A DNA stretch of 64,000 nucleotides, taken from contig QXJR01000015.1 of assembly GCA_020975725.1 (NCBI GenBank), positions 124,001 to 188,000 of the forward strand, read 5' to 3'. Origin of the DNA: Picocystis sp. L7. Taxonomy: Eukaryota > Chlorophyta > Picocystophyceae > Picocystales > Picocystaceae. The first letter of the stretch is position 1. Each line of letters begins with the position of its first letter. A program made the translations under genes and the position numbers. Shown piece by piece: positions 56,316-64,000 of the stretch. The notes under the pieces were generated by a model, which saw nothing but the letters and a program-made list of their open reading frames with translations, ran no database searches and had not been told where the DNA came from.

Positions 56316-56693
56316 TCACTCTTCGTTCGGTGCATCCTCTATCCTTTCGTTCCTGAGATCGAATTCCTCTCCCCACCAGTCGAGGTTGTCAACGAGGCGG
56401 TGGTACTTCTCGCACCCTTCGCACTGCACGTACACGGTCCCTTTGACGAGTGCTTTAGGATTCACCTTTTTCGAGTTCCTCGTGCCGCACACGTCGCACG
56501 TGAACTCCACCGTCACCGTCCTTCTCGTGGAGCCTTCGTCCGTCGACGGCGCTCGCTCTCCGCTTCCCTTCGGCTCGCCGCTCGAACTGGGAACTCCCCT
56601 CACGCGCCATCGATGCAGTTCCACCTTCGTGCACCTTCTCGTTGCGTTTTTAAACCTTTGGAACGACGCCGTGCGCGCCTGCAGCAGCGCCAT
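56316..56693 (-). CDS. Zim17/HEP-type zinc-ribbon protein (Hsp70 escort, DNL zinc finger)
   Basis: DNL-type zinc-ribbon proteins keep organellar Hsp70 soluble and support its function (Zim17 in mitochondria, HEP2 in plastids). 125 residues from an ATG at 56693. The first about 55 residues are basic and Ser-rich like an organelle-targeting sequence. The zinc ribbon has CDVC and CEGC with TRNSKKVNPKALVKG between, followed by the diagnostic HRLVDNLDWW. Mitochondrial versus plastid location cannot be told from the sequence. Convergent with the four-span gene and divergent from RPA49. Confidence 0.88.
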   Translation of the reverse strand: MALLQARTASFQRFKNATRRCTKVELHRWRVRGVPSSSGEPKGSGERAPSTDEGSTRRTVTVEFTCDVCGTRNSKKVNPKALVKGTVYVQCEGCEKYHRLVDNLDWWGEEFDLRNERIEDAPNEE

Positions 56694-57409
56694 CCCGCTC
56701 TCAGCGATTTCACAACTGTGGAGTGGGAGAAGGCGCCTCGGTCCCACCCTCCTGCGTCACAACAGCACAGTTGTGACATGGTTGTGCACCCAAGGGATGG
56801 GGATGGAACGGGTCCAGGTCGTGGTCCAGAAGGACCAGGGAGGTGAACGGTCCATGCAAGGTGCATAGCAGCGCACATCCAGTGGTCAAGAGCAGCAGGG
56901 TGCACGAATCGTTGTGTGCAAGCGCATCTTCCATCCTCTCCTCGACCGTTCCTTGGTGGTTCACGAGGCTCGTCCGCCGGCCTCCGGGGGTGGTTCCATC
57001 GATGCGTGTGGACGGGAGTCGTGGATGGCAAGCCAGGGGTCGGGCTCGGAATGCAACAAGCAGGTGAAATCCGTCCACGAAGAAGGGCATGACGGTCGAA
57101 CCCGTGCGTGGCCGTGCGTTCGATCGTTCCTACCCCATGAAGCAATGCAATTCTCCCGATACGAACGATGCATCGATCCAACTTTCGTGTACGACGTGCC
57201 TGTTTGCCATCCACCCTGTCCTCCCTGCTCTCGCACCACCGACAGGATTTCCCCATCTTCCCTTTCCTCCATCCTGCATCTGCCTCTCATTCCTTGGGTG
57301 GAAGATCGACCGCCCCACCCCTTCCCGCCAGATCCGCTTCCCGCCATCCTTCTTCCCCCCCCGCCCGACGCCTTCCCGCCACCACGTTCCCGCCAGATTC
57401 GGGACGTCC
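56694..57409. promoter_or_regulatory. divergent promoter region HEP / RPA49 with clustered E2F-like sites
   Basis: 716 bp between divergent starts; no gene seen. TTCCCGCC occurs four times within 73 bp: 57322-57329, 57338-57345, 57373-57380 and 57387-57394, ending 15 bp before the RPA49 ATG. Confidence 0.5.
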
Positions 57410-58777
57410 ATGGCGCCGATGCGCGATGGAAGCGGCGATGGCGAGGCTTCTGGCGGGCATGGCGGATCGCTGGTGCGTCTGGCGAGGTCCACGAAGGATG
57501 GAGGGAAGGAGGGAGGACGCCTGCACGCGACGGTGCTGCGTTTCGCCGACGGGAAGGCGCGTCGACCGCGGCGGTTCGGCCGTGACGGCGCATGGCGATG
57601 CGAAGATGGCGATGGCGAAGGGTTCGTGGCCGCCGCGACCAAGCCAGAGGCGTGTGGATGGGCCTTGGCGACGTACAACCGAAAGAAAGGTACCATGGAG
57701 GTGATGGACGTGCCCAAGGGGACGCTGAGGATGCTCGCCGAGCGTGGAATCGAACGCGCCGACGCCGTGGAAACCGAAGAGAAAGGCGGCGCAGACGAAC
57801 GAAACGCGAAGAGGAAGAAGCTGCTGCACGTGTTCGGAAGCCAGAAGAGGCGGAGGCAGGAGATGCGACGAGATGCCAGCCGAGTGGAGACCGGACAGGT
57901 CGGAGACGCGCACTTGCAAGCCAACCTGCAAGCAGCAGTGGCCCAACAGGTGGAACAATGGGGAGGAGAAAGGAAAGATTTGAACGATGAAGCAGGGAAG
58001 AAAGGAATCACCAAGGAAGCTTGGATGGAACGGGCCGCCAAAGAAGCGAGGAAGGGGTTGCCAACGCACGTGGAAGATGCCACCGATCCACGAAAGGCCT
58101 ATCCCATCGATCGAGTGGTGCCGCACGATTTGCGCCAGGCAATCCAGGAACTGGCAGAGAATCTGCTGCAAGCAGCACGAAGTCAAGCAGACAAAGACGA
58201 CTGCGACGGAGGTGGCGGTGCCAGGCGAGACGATGGCCTTCTCGATGGACAGGGGTGGCCAATCTACCTGAAGAAGCATGCTGATGCTTGGCTGGCCCAG
58301 GCAAAAAACGAAGAGGAAGAAACTGTACTCAAACATGTGCTGGGATACCTCACCCTGCTGCTCATCTTCCATGTGGCGGGAGGGTTCACGAAGAGTGCTG
58401 CACAGCTTGGCGAAAAGCTGAACGTTACTGCTGAAGTAGCGAGGCACTTAATGTCCAGGTTCATGGAGGAGGTTGGACAGGAAGGCGGGGGTGCAGCGTA
58501 TCAGAAGAGCCGCAACAGCACGTTGTCCCTTCAGTACCATATCTTGCTACTCTTGCTCATCTTACACAAGTACATCATGGACCCAGAAGAACTCCCAGGT
58601 CAGTTGAGGTTGTCCATGAAGGAAGTGCTCATGCGATTCCGGGAAATGGGTGCAGACTATCGCATCACCACAACCAAAGGCAAGAAGCATTACGTTGTAA
58701 GGCTTCTGCAGAATAATTCAGAAGGTGCAACTCTTCAGAGCAAGTTTCCTGCCCTCAAAATTGGACGCGGCCGTTGA
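57410..58777 (+). CDS. RPA49: RNA polymerase I subunit A49 (RPA49)
   Basis: Pol I-specific subunit that pairs with A34.5 and has a TFIIE-like tandem winged-helix C-terminus, aiding rRNA gene initiation and elongation. 455 residues from an ATG at 57410. The N-terminal part has the dimerisation-type strands, then the family motif LLHVFGSQKRRR (compare FG[ST]KK in A49). The C-terminal part from about 225 (RKAYPIDRVVPHDL, HVLGYLTLLLIFHVAGG) matches the winged-helix region. Upstream E2F-like sites suggest growth- or cell-cycle-linked expression (inference). Convergent with VPS11, 136 bp between stops. Confidence 0.8.
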   Translation: MAPMRDGSGDGEASGGHGGSLVRLARSTKDGGKEGGRLHATVLRFADGKARRPRRFGRDGAWRCEDGDGEGFVAAATKPEACGWALATYNRKKGTMEVMDVPKGTLRMLAERGIERADAVETEEKGGADERNAKRKKLLHVFGSQKRRRQEMRRDASRVETGQVGDAHLQANLQAAVAQQVEQWGGERKDLNDEAGKKGITKEAWMERAAKEARKGLPTHVEDATDPRKAYPIDRVVPHDLRQAIQELAENLLQAARSQADKDDCDGGGGARRDDGLLDGQGWPIYLKKHADAWLAQAKNEEEETVLKHVLGYLTLLLIFHVAGGFTKSAAQLGEKLNVTAEVARHLMSRFMEEVGQEGGGAAYQKSRNSTLSLQYHILLLLLILHKYIMDPEELPGQLRLSMKEVLMRFREMGADYRITTTKGKKHYVVRLLQNNSEGATLQSKFPALKIGRGR

Positions 58778-58913
58778 GAAATGCTCGCAAGCAGGGACGA
58801 TGCCTTTGCCAACACCGGGAGATGAGGCACCCATTGGGTCCTTCCTGATCTTTCAAATCCAATATACAACGGGCATAGACTATGCCAAGAAGAATTCTGC
58901 GCCATCTGATGGA

Positions 58914-61754
58914 TCAAGTGAAGTCTTCCACCCGAGGTGCGGCAAACAATCCGCGGGAGAATTGTTCAGCAACAACAGAGAATCCATCCGGTGAATCCTC
59001 CAGCTTACGGAAAAACTTTTCTGCAGATTTGGGGTCTGATGCCTGCCTTGCCAATGCTGACTGAATTTCCCAGACGTTATGCGCAAGGGGTGCGCAGATG
59101 GGACACTCTGCTTCGGTGTCTTCGAGACACCTCTGGTGATAGGAGTGCATGCAAAAGAAATGAACAGAAGGCAAATCCAGTGGATTCATGCATGCAGAAC
59201 ACTTGTTGTTTTGGAAAAGGATTGGCTTGGTGCGAAGTGCCTTAATCTCCTTTTCCATCTGGGCCGTCTCCTTCTCTAGCCTTGACGATTCTGTGTGTGC
59301 CTCCTCAATTCGACGGGATTGCATGTCCATACTTTTGGTCAGGTATCCTTGAACAACCTCCATGTTGATTTCCTTATTTTTTGATAAAGTTTGCAGGACA
59401 AGCATCGGCGGAAGGCGAGATTTCTCGTGAATGCACTCCAAAACTTCTTCCACCTCCGAGTTCACATTCCTCCCTTCTATGCACTCCCGATTCACAAAGT
59501 AATCTAGGACGCTGAGCCAGTGTTGCTGGGTGTTGGTGCTGCTTTCTGAATACCGCCTGCACGTATCAATCAGTGCCCTATAGTTATGGTCTGACATGTA
59601 CACCTCCAGGACTTCACGATACTGCCCCATGCGTTCATAAAGGAACACTAAACCTTGGCTGAATTCCGATGTTTGGCAAAGCATCAAAGCCTTGGAAGAA
59701 TCGAAGCGCGGCTCACTTGCATCGTCTGGCCATGCCTTCTGCAGCAGATGGAGAGCTTTTTCCCTGCGTTCACTCCCTCCGCCAATAGAATCTTTATTGG
59801 TCTCAACCTGGCCATTCTGTACTTCTCCATGCATCTTGGCTGCCTCAAGGTCCCGAGCCAAGTACAGTTCCAGGAGTGTGGTAGTGAGTATGAATTCATC
59901 CTCGCTGTCTGGCACAGTGTTTACAATGAACTCTAGAAACACTAGAAGCTCCTGCGGGTGCTCAATGTAAATGTGCAAAAACTCTGTTGCTCGCGCAATA
60001 GGCCGGGCACCTTCCTCGACAGCAGTGCAGAGCTCCATGAGTTGTGCAGTTGTCTTTGTTGGCGAATGATCCAACAATGTTTTGCCGTGCTTGAGCAATG
60101 AACTCTTCCTGACATTGGGGTCTAGCTGCGATACGTACTCAATCCCTTCCTCAAACCTCTTGAGGTCATCAAAGAGGATTCTGAAGTACCAGTCAAAGTC
60201 ACCTGCTTGCTTGGAGAGAAAAAGAGCGTGTTCAAAGTACTCTGCACCTCGCAACACCCGTATGGCTGTGCTCACATCAAAGCTCCCTCCGTATTGAGTC
60301 TTGCCCGCGTGCATTTCATTTTCATCTTCGAAGGAAGTTGCGGCTGCGATAAAAGCATCCAGCTTACTTACATCTTTCAGCCTGGTGTAGCAGTTGAGGA
60401 GAAGGGTAGTATGATCAACTCCACCCAGTCCTTTCTCGTGCAGCTTCTCTAGATACATGGTCAAGCTGTTGATCCGTTGGGCATCAAGAAATTTGCGAAT
60501 CACATAGGAAGGTTCAAGAAGCCCAATGGTCTCAATGTACTGCTCCATTGCTCCAGAGTAGTCTCCTTTCTTATACAGATGGTCTCCGTATCGTCGATGC
60601 ACGTCAGATCGTGTCTCTGCAAAGGACGGGTCCTCGGGGACCAGGTTCAGCGCAATGACGTACAAGTCCTTCTGAAACAGGATTTCCAATTTGGATGCCA
60701 TGTCTTTCTCCCTCAAGTAAAGGCAACAAGACTTTTGAACGACCACCATGCCATCCCATTCAAATACTACATCCAACACCTCATCAACGAGCTTAAGATT
60801 GCAAACTATAAGTTTGTTCTTGAGGTCGTACACCTTGATGTCATTTCTTTTCTGCTGGTCTGTTTCATAGACAGTGTTTGAAACAGCAAGCTTTTTAGCT
60901 TCTTCGACGTGGTCCACAGTGATGAGGTATCCTTGCCACCATTTCATGAGCCTTCTGTCACCCGGGAAGGCAAAGCACGGTCCCCTTCCATCCACTTCGT
61001 ACATGTACACAGCTTCCTTACGACCCACAATCAACTGCCCCTTGTCCGTGGTGCACACGTTGCTTCTTTCACACCCCTCTTCGTCCAGCGTTCGGAGCTT
61101 GGCCCGCGTGGCCAGGTCATAGGCCATGGTGTGCGTTTTCGTGACCACATACAACACTGGCACCTCCCCAGCTATACCCAGTCCCAATCCGGTCACTGAA
61201 TTCGTGCCGTCTGCATTTGTATCGATGGCGGTTTGCAGCACGAATTTCTGGTACTTGTCTTTGGCGATATTGCCACGGAACACCAGCACGTCTCCATTGG
61301 CCATGCCCAGTCCCACCACTAGGCTCGGGTGTTGTTTCATGCTGGCTTTCTGCGAGGGATCCAAGGCTGCCACGCAACAGGTGACTTCTCCATCGATGTT
61401 TCGGTTGCTACCTGTCCCTCTGAGGGTCTGCAAGCAGTTCCGGGTCCCTTGCTTCGAAACTGGTTGTTCCAGGTCCCAGAGTTTGCTCGCGAAACAGCTG
61501 CCGCTGTTCGGTCCCGTTTCCTTCCCTACGGTGAGCATCATCGTGCTTCCAGGCACGACCTGAACGTGTTTGACGTCGCTCTGGTGCGCCACGAAGGTCT
61601 CTTGCGTCTTCCAACCACGGTCCACGATCTGCACACGTCCATCCTCGCGTCCCAGCACGAGCTGTCCGCGTCCTCCGCAGGCACACGAGATTTCCCCTGC
61701 ACCTTCCAGATCCTGCTTCTCCTCTTTCTCGAAGAAACGGAAACGTCTCCACAT
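58914..61754 (-). CDS. VPS11: VPS11, core subunit of HOPS/CORVET tethering complexes
   Basis: Subunit of the class C core that tethers membranes to endosome and vacuole. 946 residues from an ATG at 61754 (MWRRFRFFEKEE). An N-terminal beta-propeller (about 1-340, starting FFEKE as in other VPS11), a long alpha-solenoid with the clathrin-repeat stretch RRYGDHLYKKGDYSGAMEQY, a coiled-coil segment (SRLEKETAQMEKEIKALRTK) and a C-terminal RING-H2 at about 852-887 with CSAC, CMHSYHQRC and CPIC. Length and domain order match the family. It works with VPS16, VPS18 and VPS33, none of which is in this window. Confidence 0.93.
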   Translation of the reverse strand: MWRRFRFFEKEEKQDLEGAGEISCACGGRGQLVLGREDGRVQIVDRGWKTQETFVAHQSDVKHVQVVPGSTMMLTVGKETGPNSGSCFASKLWDLEQPVSKQGTRNCLQTLRGTGSNRNIDGEVTCCVAALDPSQKASMKQHPSLVVGLGMANGDVLVFRGNIAKDKYQKFVLQTAIDTNADGTNSVTGLGLGIAGEVPVLYVVTKTHTMAYDLATRAKLRTLDEEGCERSNVCTTDKGQLIVGRKEAVYMYEVDGRGPCFAFPGDRRLMKWWQGYLITVDHVEEAKKLAVSNTVYETDQQKRNDIKVYDLKNKLIVCNLKLVDEVLDVVFEWDGMVVVQKSCCLYLREKDMASKLEILFQKDLYVIALNLVPEDPSFAETRSDVHRRYGDHLYKKGDYSGAMEQYIETIGLLEPSYVIRKFLDAQRINSLTMYLEKLHEKGLGGVDHTTLLLNCYTRLKDVSKLDAFIAAATSFEDENEMHAGKTQYGGSFDVSTAIRVLRGAEYFEHALFLSKQAGDFDWYFRILFDDLKRFEEGIEYVSQLDPNVRKSSLLKHGKTLLDHSPTKTTAQLMELCTAVEEGARPIARATEFLHIYIEHPQELLVFLEFIVNTVPDSEDEFILTTTLLELYLARDLEAAKMHGEVQNGQVETNKDSIGGGSERREKALHLLQKAWPDDASEPRFDSSKALMLCQTSEFSQGLVFLYERMGQYREVLEVYMSDHNYRALIDTCRRYSESSTNTQQHWLSVLDYFVNRECIEGRNVNSEVEEVLECIHEKSRLPPMLVLQTLSKNKEINMEVVQGYLTKSMDMQSRRIEEAHTESSRLEKETAQMEKEIKALRTKPILFQNNKCSACMNPLDLPSVHFFCMHSYHQRCLEDTEAECPICAPLAHNVWEIQSALARQASDPKSAEKFFRKLEDSPDGFSVVAEQFSRGLFAAPRVEDFT

Positions 61755-62381
61755 CGCACGCGCGACGCGCACGTCCTAATGGCGGAGCACGTTGTATCGC
61801 GGATCACGCGATGGAACGTGCTTCCACCACCTTTCGAACCGAAGGTAGAAGGGAGTCCCTCTCCAACTACGCTTCGGACTGTCCCTTTCAAGACTCCCCT
61901 TTCGATCCTCGGGACTACGGGCACGCTCGGATCGATCCGATTCACCCGGGGGGATCCCCTTTGGATCCTTCCCTTTGGTTCCTTTCAGGGGTTCCCTTTC
62001 GAACCCACGTCCGAACGGGTTCGCTGGCGAGGGGGATCCCAGAGGACACCCGAGGGACGTGTCGACGGGAATGGACATGGACGCAACCGCCAACGTCCCA
62101 TCGGCGCCTTTTCCTTCGTCGAAGCGGGATGCCAGACGACGAAGAGGTGGGTCTGGGACGCCAGGAACCGTCGGCGTTCGCTCTGGGCGCGGGAAACACG
62201 CGTCCCTCGCGCTCGCCTGGGCACTCGGAGGCGTCCAAGCGCAGGTTTCCGACCGTGGAACGTGGGAATCCTTCCCTGCACTCCTTCGTTCGCGCGCCGA
62301 AGCGATGGCACACGTCGCGGATGGGAGCCCCAGGTCTGCTTACACGCGTGCCTTTATTGTTCGTGTGAAAGGTGCGACGAC
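61755..62381. other. VPS11 upstream region and DHODH 3' flank
   Basis: No gene seen. The VPS11 side contains CCCTTTCGAACCC and CGAACGGG motifs near 61995-62020. Confidence 0.5.
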
Positions 62382-63692
62382 CTAGGCGGTGGTGCGATGC
62401 GCGGAACCCACGGCGTCCGACACCGACGACCAGCCGTCTCGACGCAAGCAGTCGACCAGTTCGCGCTTGATCCGCGGCACCAATGCCGGACCGTCGTAGG
62501 CGAAGGACGTGTACAGCTGGACCAAGCTTGCACCCGCACATATCTTGGCGTAGGCATCCTCTCCGGACGAAACGCCACCGCATCCCACCAGCGGGATGCG
62601 TCCATGGGTGAGCTCGTACATCCGATGGAGCACTCTGGTGGAGCTTTCCATCAGCGGTTTTCCGCTCAATCCTCCGGTTTCTTCGCCGTGTTTCGCCGAA
62701 GCCACCTCCGGCGGACGTGCCACGGTCGTGTTGGACACGATCAATCCGTCCACGCGCAACCGCGTGGCCACGGATGCCACGTCCTCGAGGTCCTGCTCGG
62801 ACAGGTCTGGCGCGATTTTGATCAGCAGCGGCGGTGGACCTCGTATTCCCCAGGTCATGGCGTTTCGCGCTTGGAGGACCTGCTTCACCAAGGTTTCCAA
62901 CTGCTTCCGTCCTTGCAGCGCACGCAGTCCAGGTGTGTTGGGCGACGAGATGTTCACCACCAAGTAATCCGCGAACCTCGCCAACCGCTTGACGCCCGTC
63001 ACGTAATCTGCAGCCGCGTCCAAGCTGGTCTTGTTCTTGCCCAAGTTGATGCCCAGCATGCCCAGCTCGTTGGTGCGCTGGCTCAACCGACGGGCCAGCT
63101 TCGCGTGCACCTCTTCGACGCCTTGGCTGTTGAATCCGTACCGGTTGATGACGGCGCGCTGGTCCACCAGTCGAAAGACGCGCGGCTTGGGATTGCCAGG
63201 CTGCGGCTTGGGCGTCACCGATCCCACTTCCACGTGTCCGAAGCCGAGGTCCAACAGGCCGTCGACGGCTTCTGCGTTCTTGTCGAAACCGGCGGCCAAG
63301 CCGATGGGATTGCAAAACTCGCGTCCCCAGAGCACCGTGCGCAAGCATTCGGGATCCGGACGCGTCTCCTTGGGCAGGAGGCGATGCTTGGCCGCCCAGA
63401 CCGCCAAGTCATGCGCGGTCTCGCCGTCCAACGTGCGCAGCAGCGGCACCAGTGCGCTGCTGGCTTCGAACACGAGGTGCCGCACCCACGGCTGGTCCGA
63501 TATCCCGTATCCGATCCCCGTTCCCACGCCAAAGGCGACGCCCACGCGCGCCAGGCGCCTCCTCCAGCTCGTGGACGACGCCGCACGTCCGGTTTCGCGC
63601 GCGCCAGGTCCGCTTCGGAAGCTGCGGGCGCCTCCTGTGCGCCACCGGGTCGCATGCACGGCCCATGCGTTGGCCATGGCCCTCCTGCGCAT
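62382..63692 (-). CDS. dihydroorotate dehydrogenase, class 2, mitochondrial
   Basis: FMN enzyme of the mitochondrial inner membrane that oxidises dihydroorotate to orotate with quinone, the fourth step of pyrimidine synthesis. 436 residues from the ATG at 63692 (63677 is an alternative). The N-terminus is a basic presequence followed by a hydrophobic span (RVGVAFGVGTGIGYGIS) and the quinone-tunnel helices, which define class 2. Catalytic-domain motifs: NPIGLAAGFDKNAEAVDG, GSVTPKPQPGNPKPRVFRL, NRYGFNSQG, NISSPNTPGLR, LLIKIAPDL, IVSNTT, GLSGKPL, and the FMN-phosphate loop GCGGVSSGEDAY with LVQLYTSFAY. The catalytic Ser lies in NISSPNTPG. An ATG at 63920 would overlap the divergent gene start and is less likely. 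Confidence 0.93.
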   Translation of the reverse strand: MRRRAMANAWAVHATRWRTGGARSFRSGPGARETGRAASSTSWRRRLARVGVAFGVGTGIGYGISDQPWVRHLVFEASSALVPLLRTLDGETAHDLAVWAAKHRLLPKETRPDPECLRTVLWGREFCNPIGLAAGFDKNAEAVDGLLDLGFGHVEVGSVTPKPQPGNPKPRVFRLVDQRAVINRYGFNSQGVEEVHAKLARRLSQRTNELGMLGINLGKNKTSLDAAADYVTGVKRLARFADYLVVNISSPNTPGLRALQGRKQLETLVKQVLQARNAMTWGIRGPPPLLIKIAPDLSEQDLEDVASVATRLRVDGLIVSNTTVARPPEVASAKHGEETGGLSGKPLMESSTRVLHRMYELTHGRIPLVGCGGVSSGEDAYAKICAGASLVQLYTSFAYDGPALVPRIKRELVDCLRRDGWSSVSDAVGSAHRTTA

Positions 63693-63918
63693 TCCAGGAC
63701 CCTCCCACGAGCACGAACGCGATCCCACGCGCGAGGCGAGAGCGCAGCACGCGCAGCACGCGCCTCGAAATGGCGGTGGAAGCTCGCCTCGGTGCAAGAC
63801 CCCCTTCCCTTTTCCCACCGGAAAACACAGTTGTGAACGGGGTTGTGAAGATCGTCGTGCTTGCTTCCGTCGCCTTCCGAGGACGTCGGAAAGACGCGTC
63901 CTTGTCTTCAGGGTCGCC

Positions 63919-64000
63919 ATGGATCCTCCATGGGACTTCCAAGAGAGGCAAGGCGTCTTCCGGCGCGTCCTGGTCCCGGAATACGATCGGAAACCGCGCC
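63919..64000 (+). CDS. start of an unidentified gene running off the window
   Basis: A good-context ATG at 63919 opens a frame that reads MDPPWDFQERQGVFRRVLVP and stays open to the window edge (27 residues seen). The sequence looks protein-like and its position is divergent from DHODH, so a gene start is plausible. Too short to identify. Confidence 0.35.
   Translation, partial: MDPPWDFQERQGVFRRVLVPEYDRKPR

Noticed and set aside
62382-63920. Longer DHODH start at 63920
   Set aside because: Adds about 76 low-complexity basic residues, would overlap the divergent ATG at 63919, and the ATG at 63692 already gives a normal presequence.

Overview
The window looks like nuclear DNA of a green alga (Viridiplantae, probably a prasinophyte-grade chlorophyte). 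It carries a LOV-domain phototropin with an AGC-VIII kinase, a plant-type vacuolar sorting receptor, the plant-only PF09713 family, a plant complex I ferredoxin-like subunit, a plastid sigma factor and a SnAK/GRIK-like kinase. Genes are compact and mostly intronless. The four introns I can place are 64 to 267 nt, with GT-AG ends. TGTAA, the usual chlorophyte poly(A) signal, lies shortly after many stop codons. Coding DNA is GC-rich and genes sit in divergent, convergent and tandem pairs.

Layout, left to right: an ABC1/UbiB kinase, a single-span membrane protein and a PF09713 protein (0.9-5.3 kb). Then a mobile region (6-13 kb): two apparently identical tandem copies of a 2,638-bp Crypton-like tyrosine-recombinase DNA transposon, followed by the decayed remains of a second, related element. 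Next come the complex I ferredoxin-like protein, a mitochondrial carrier, a PPKL-type phosphatase, cereblon, a plastid NTF2-like protein, a CaMKK/SnAK-like kinase, a small ankyrin-like protein, a C69 peptidase and kinesin-5 (14-32 kb). The right half holds the sigma factor and phototropin (convergent), a secreted cysteine-rich protein, mitochondrial bS6, a snoRNA cluster, an aquaporin-family channel, GCN1, a vacuolar sorting receptor, a four-span membrane protein, a Zim17/HEP zinc-ribbon, RPA49, VPS11 and dihydroorotate dehydrogenase. The start of a further gene lies at the right edge.

The two most striking things are not ordinary genes. (1) The tandem transposon: its left end, its middle junction and its right end all carry the same 5-bp core CTTTC at exactly 2,638-bp spacing. 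This is what site-specific insertion of a circular intermediate next to a resident copy would leave. The element also carries repeated inverted AAATATTGTA / TACAATATTT arms that look like recombinase-binding sites. (2) The 40.9-42.0 kb gap is a box C/D snoRNA cluster on the same strand as, and just behind, the bS6 gene. It includes two U14 copies whose cores are identical but whose closing stems differ in sequence while still pairing, plus two further guide RNAs with recognisable rRNA antisense elements.

Most genes are housekeeping functions of plastid, mitochondrion, endomembrane and nucleus and do not form a single pathway. Individual oddities are a phototropin with a degenerate LOV1, a PPKL-type phosphatase with no Kelch repeats, a ferredoxin-like subunit without cluster cysteines, and E2F-like TTTSGCGGGAAA motifs just upstream of several starts. 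All positions were read by eye. rRNA complementarity and family assignments rest on remembered conserved sequences, not on searches.
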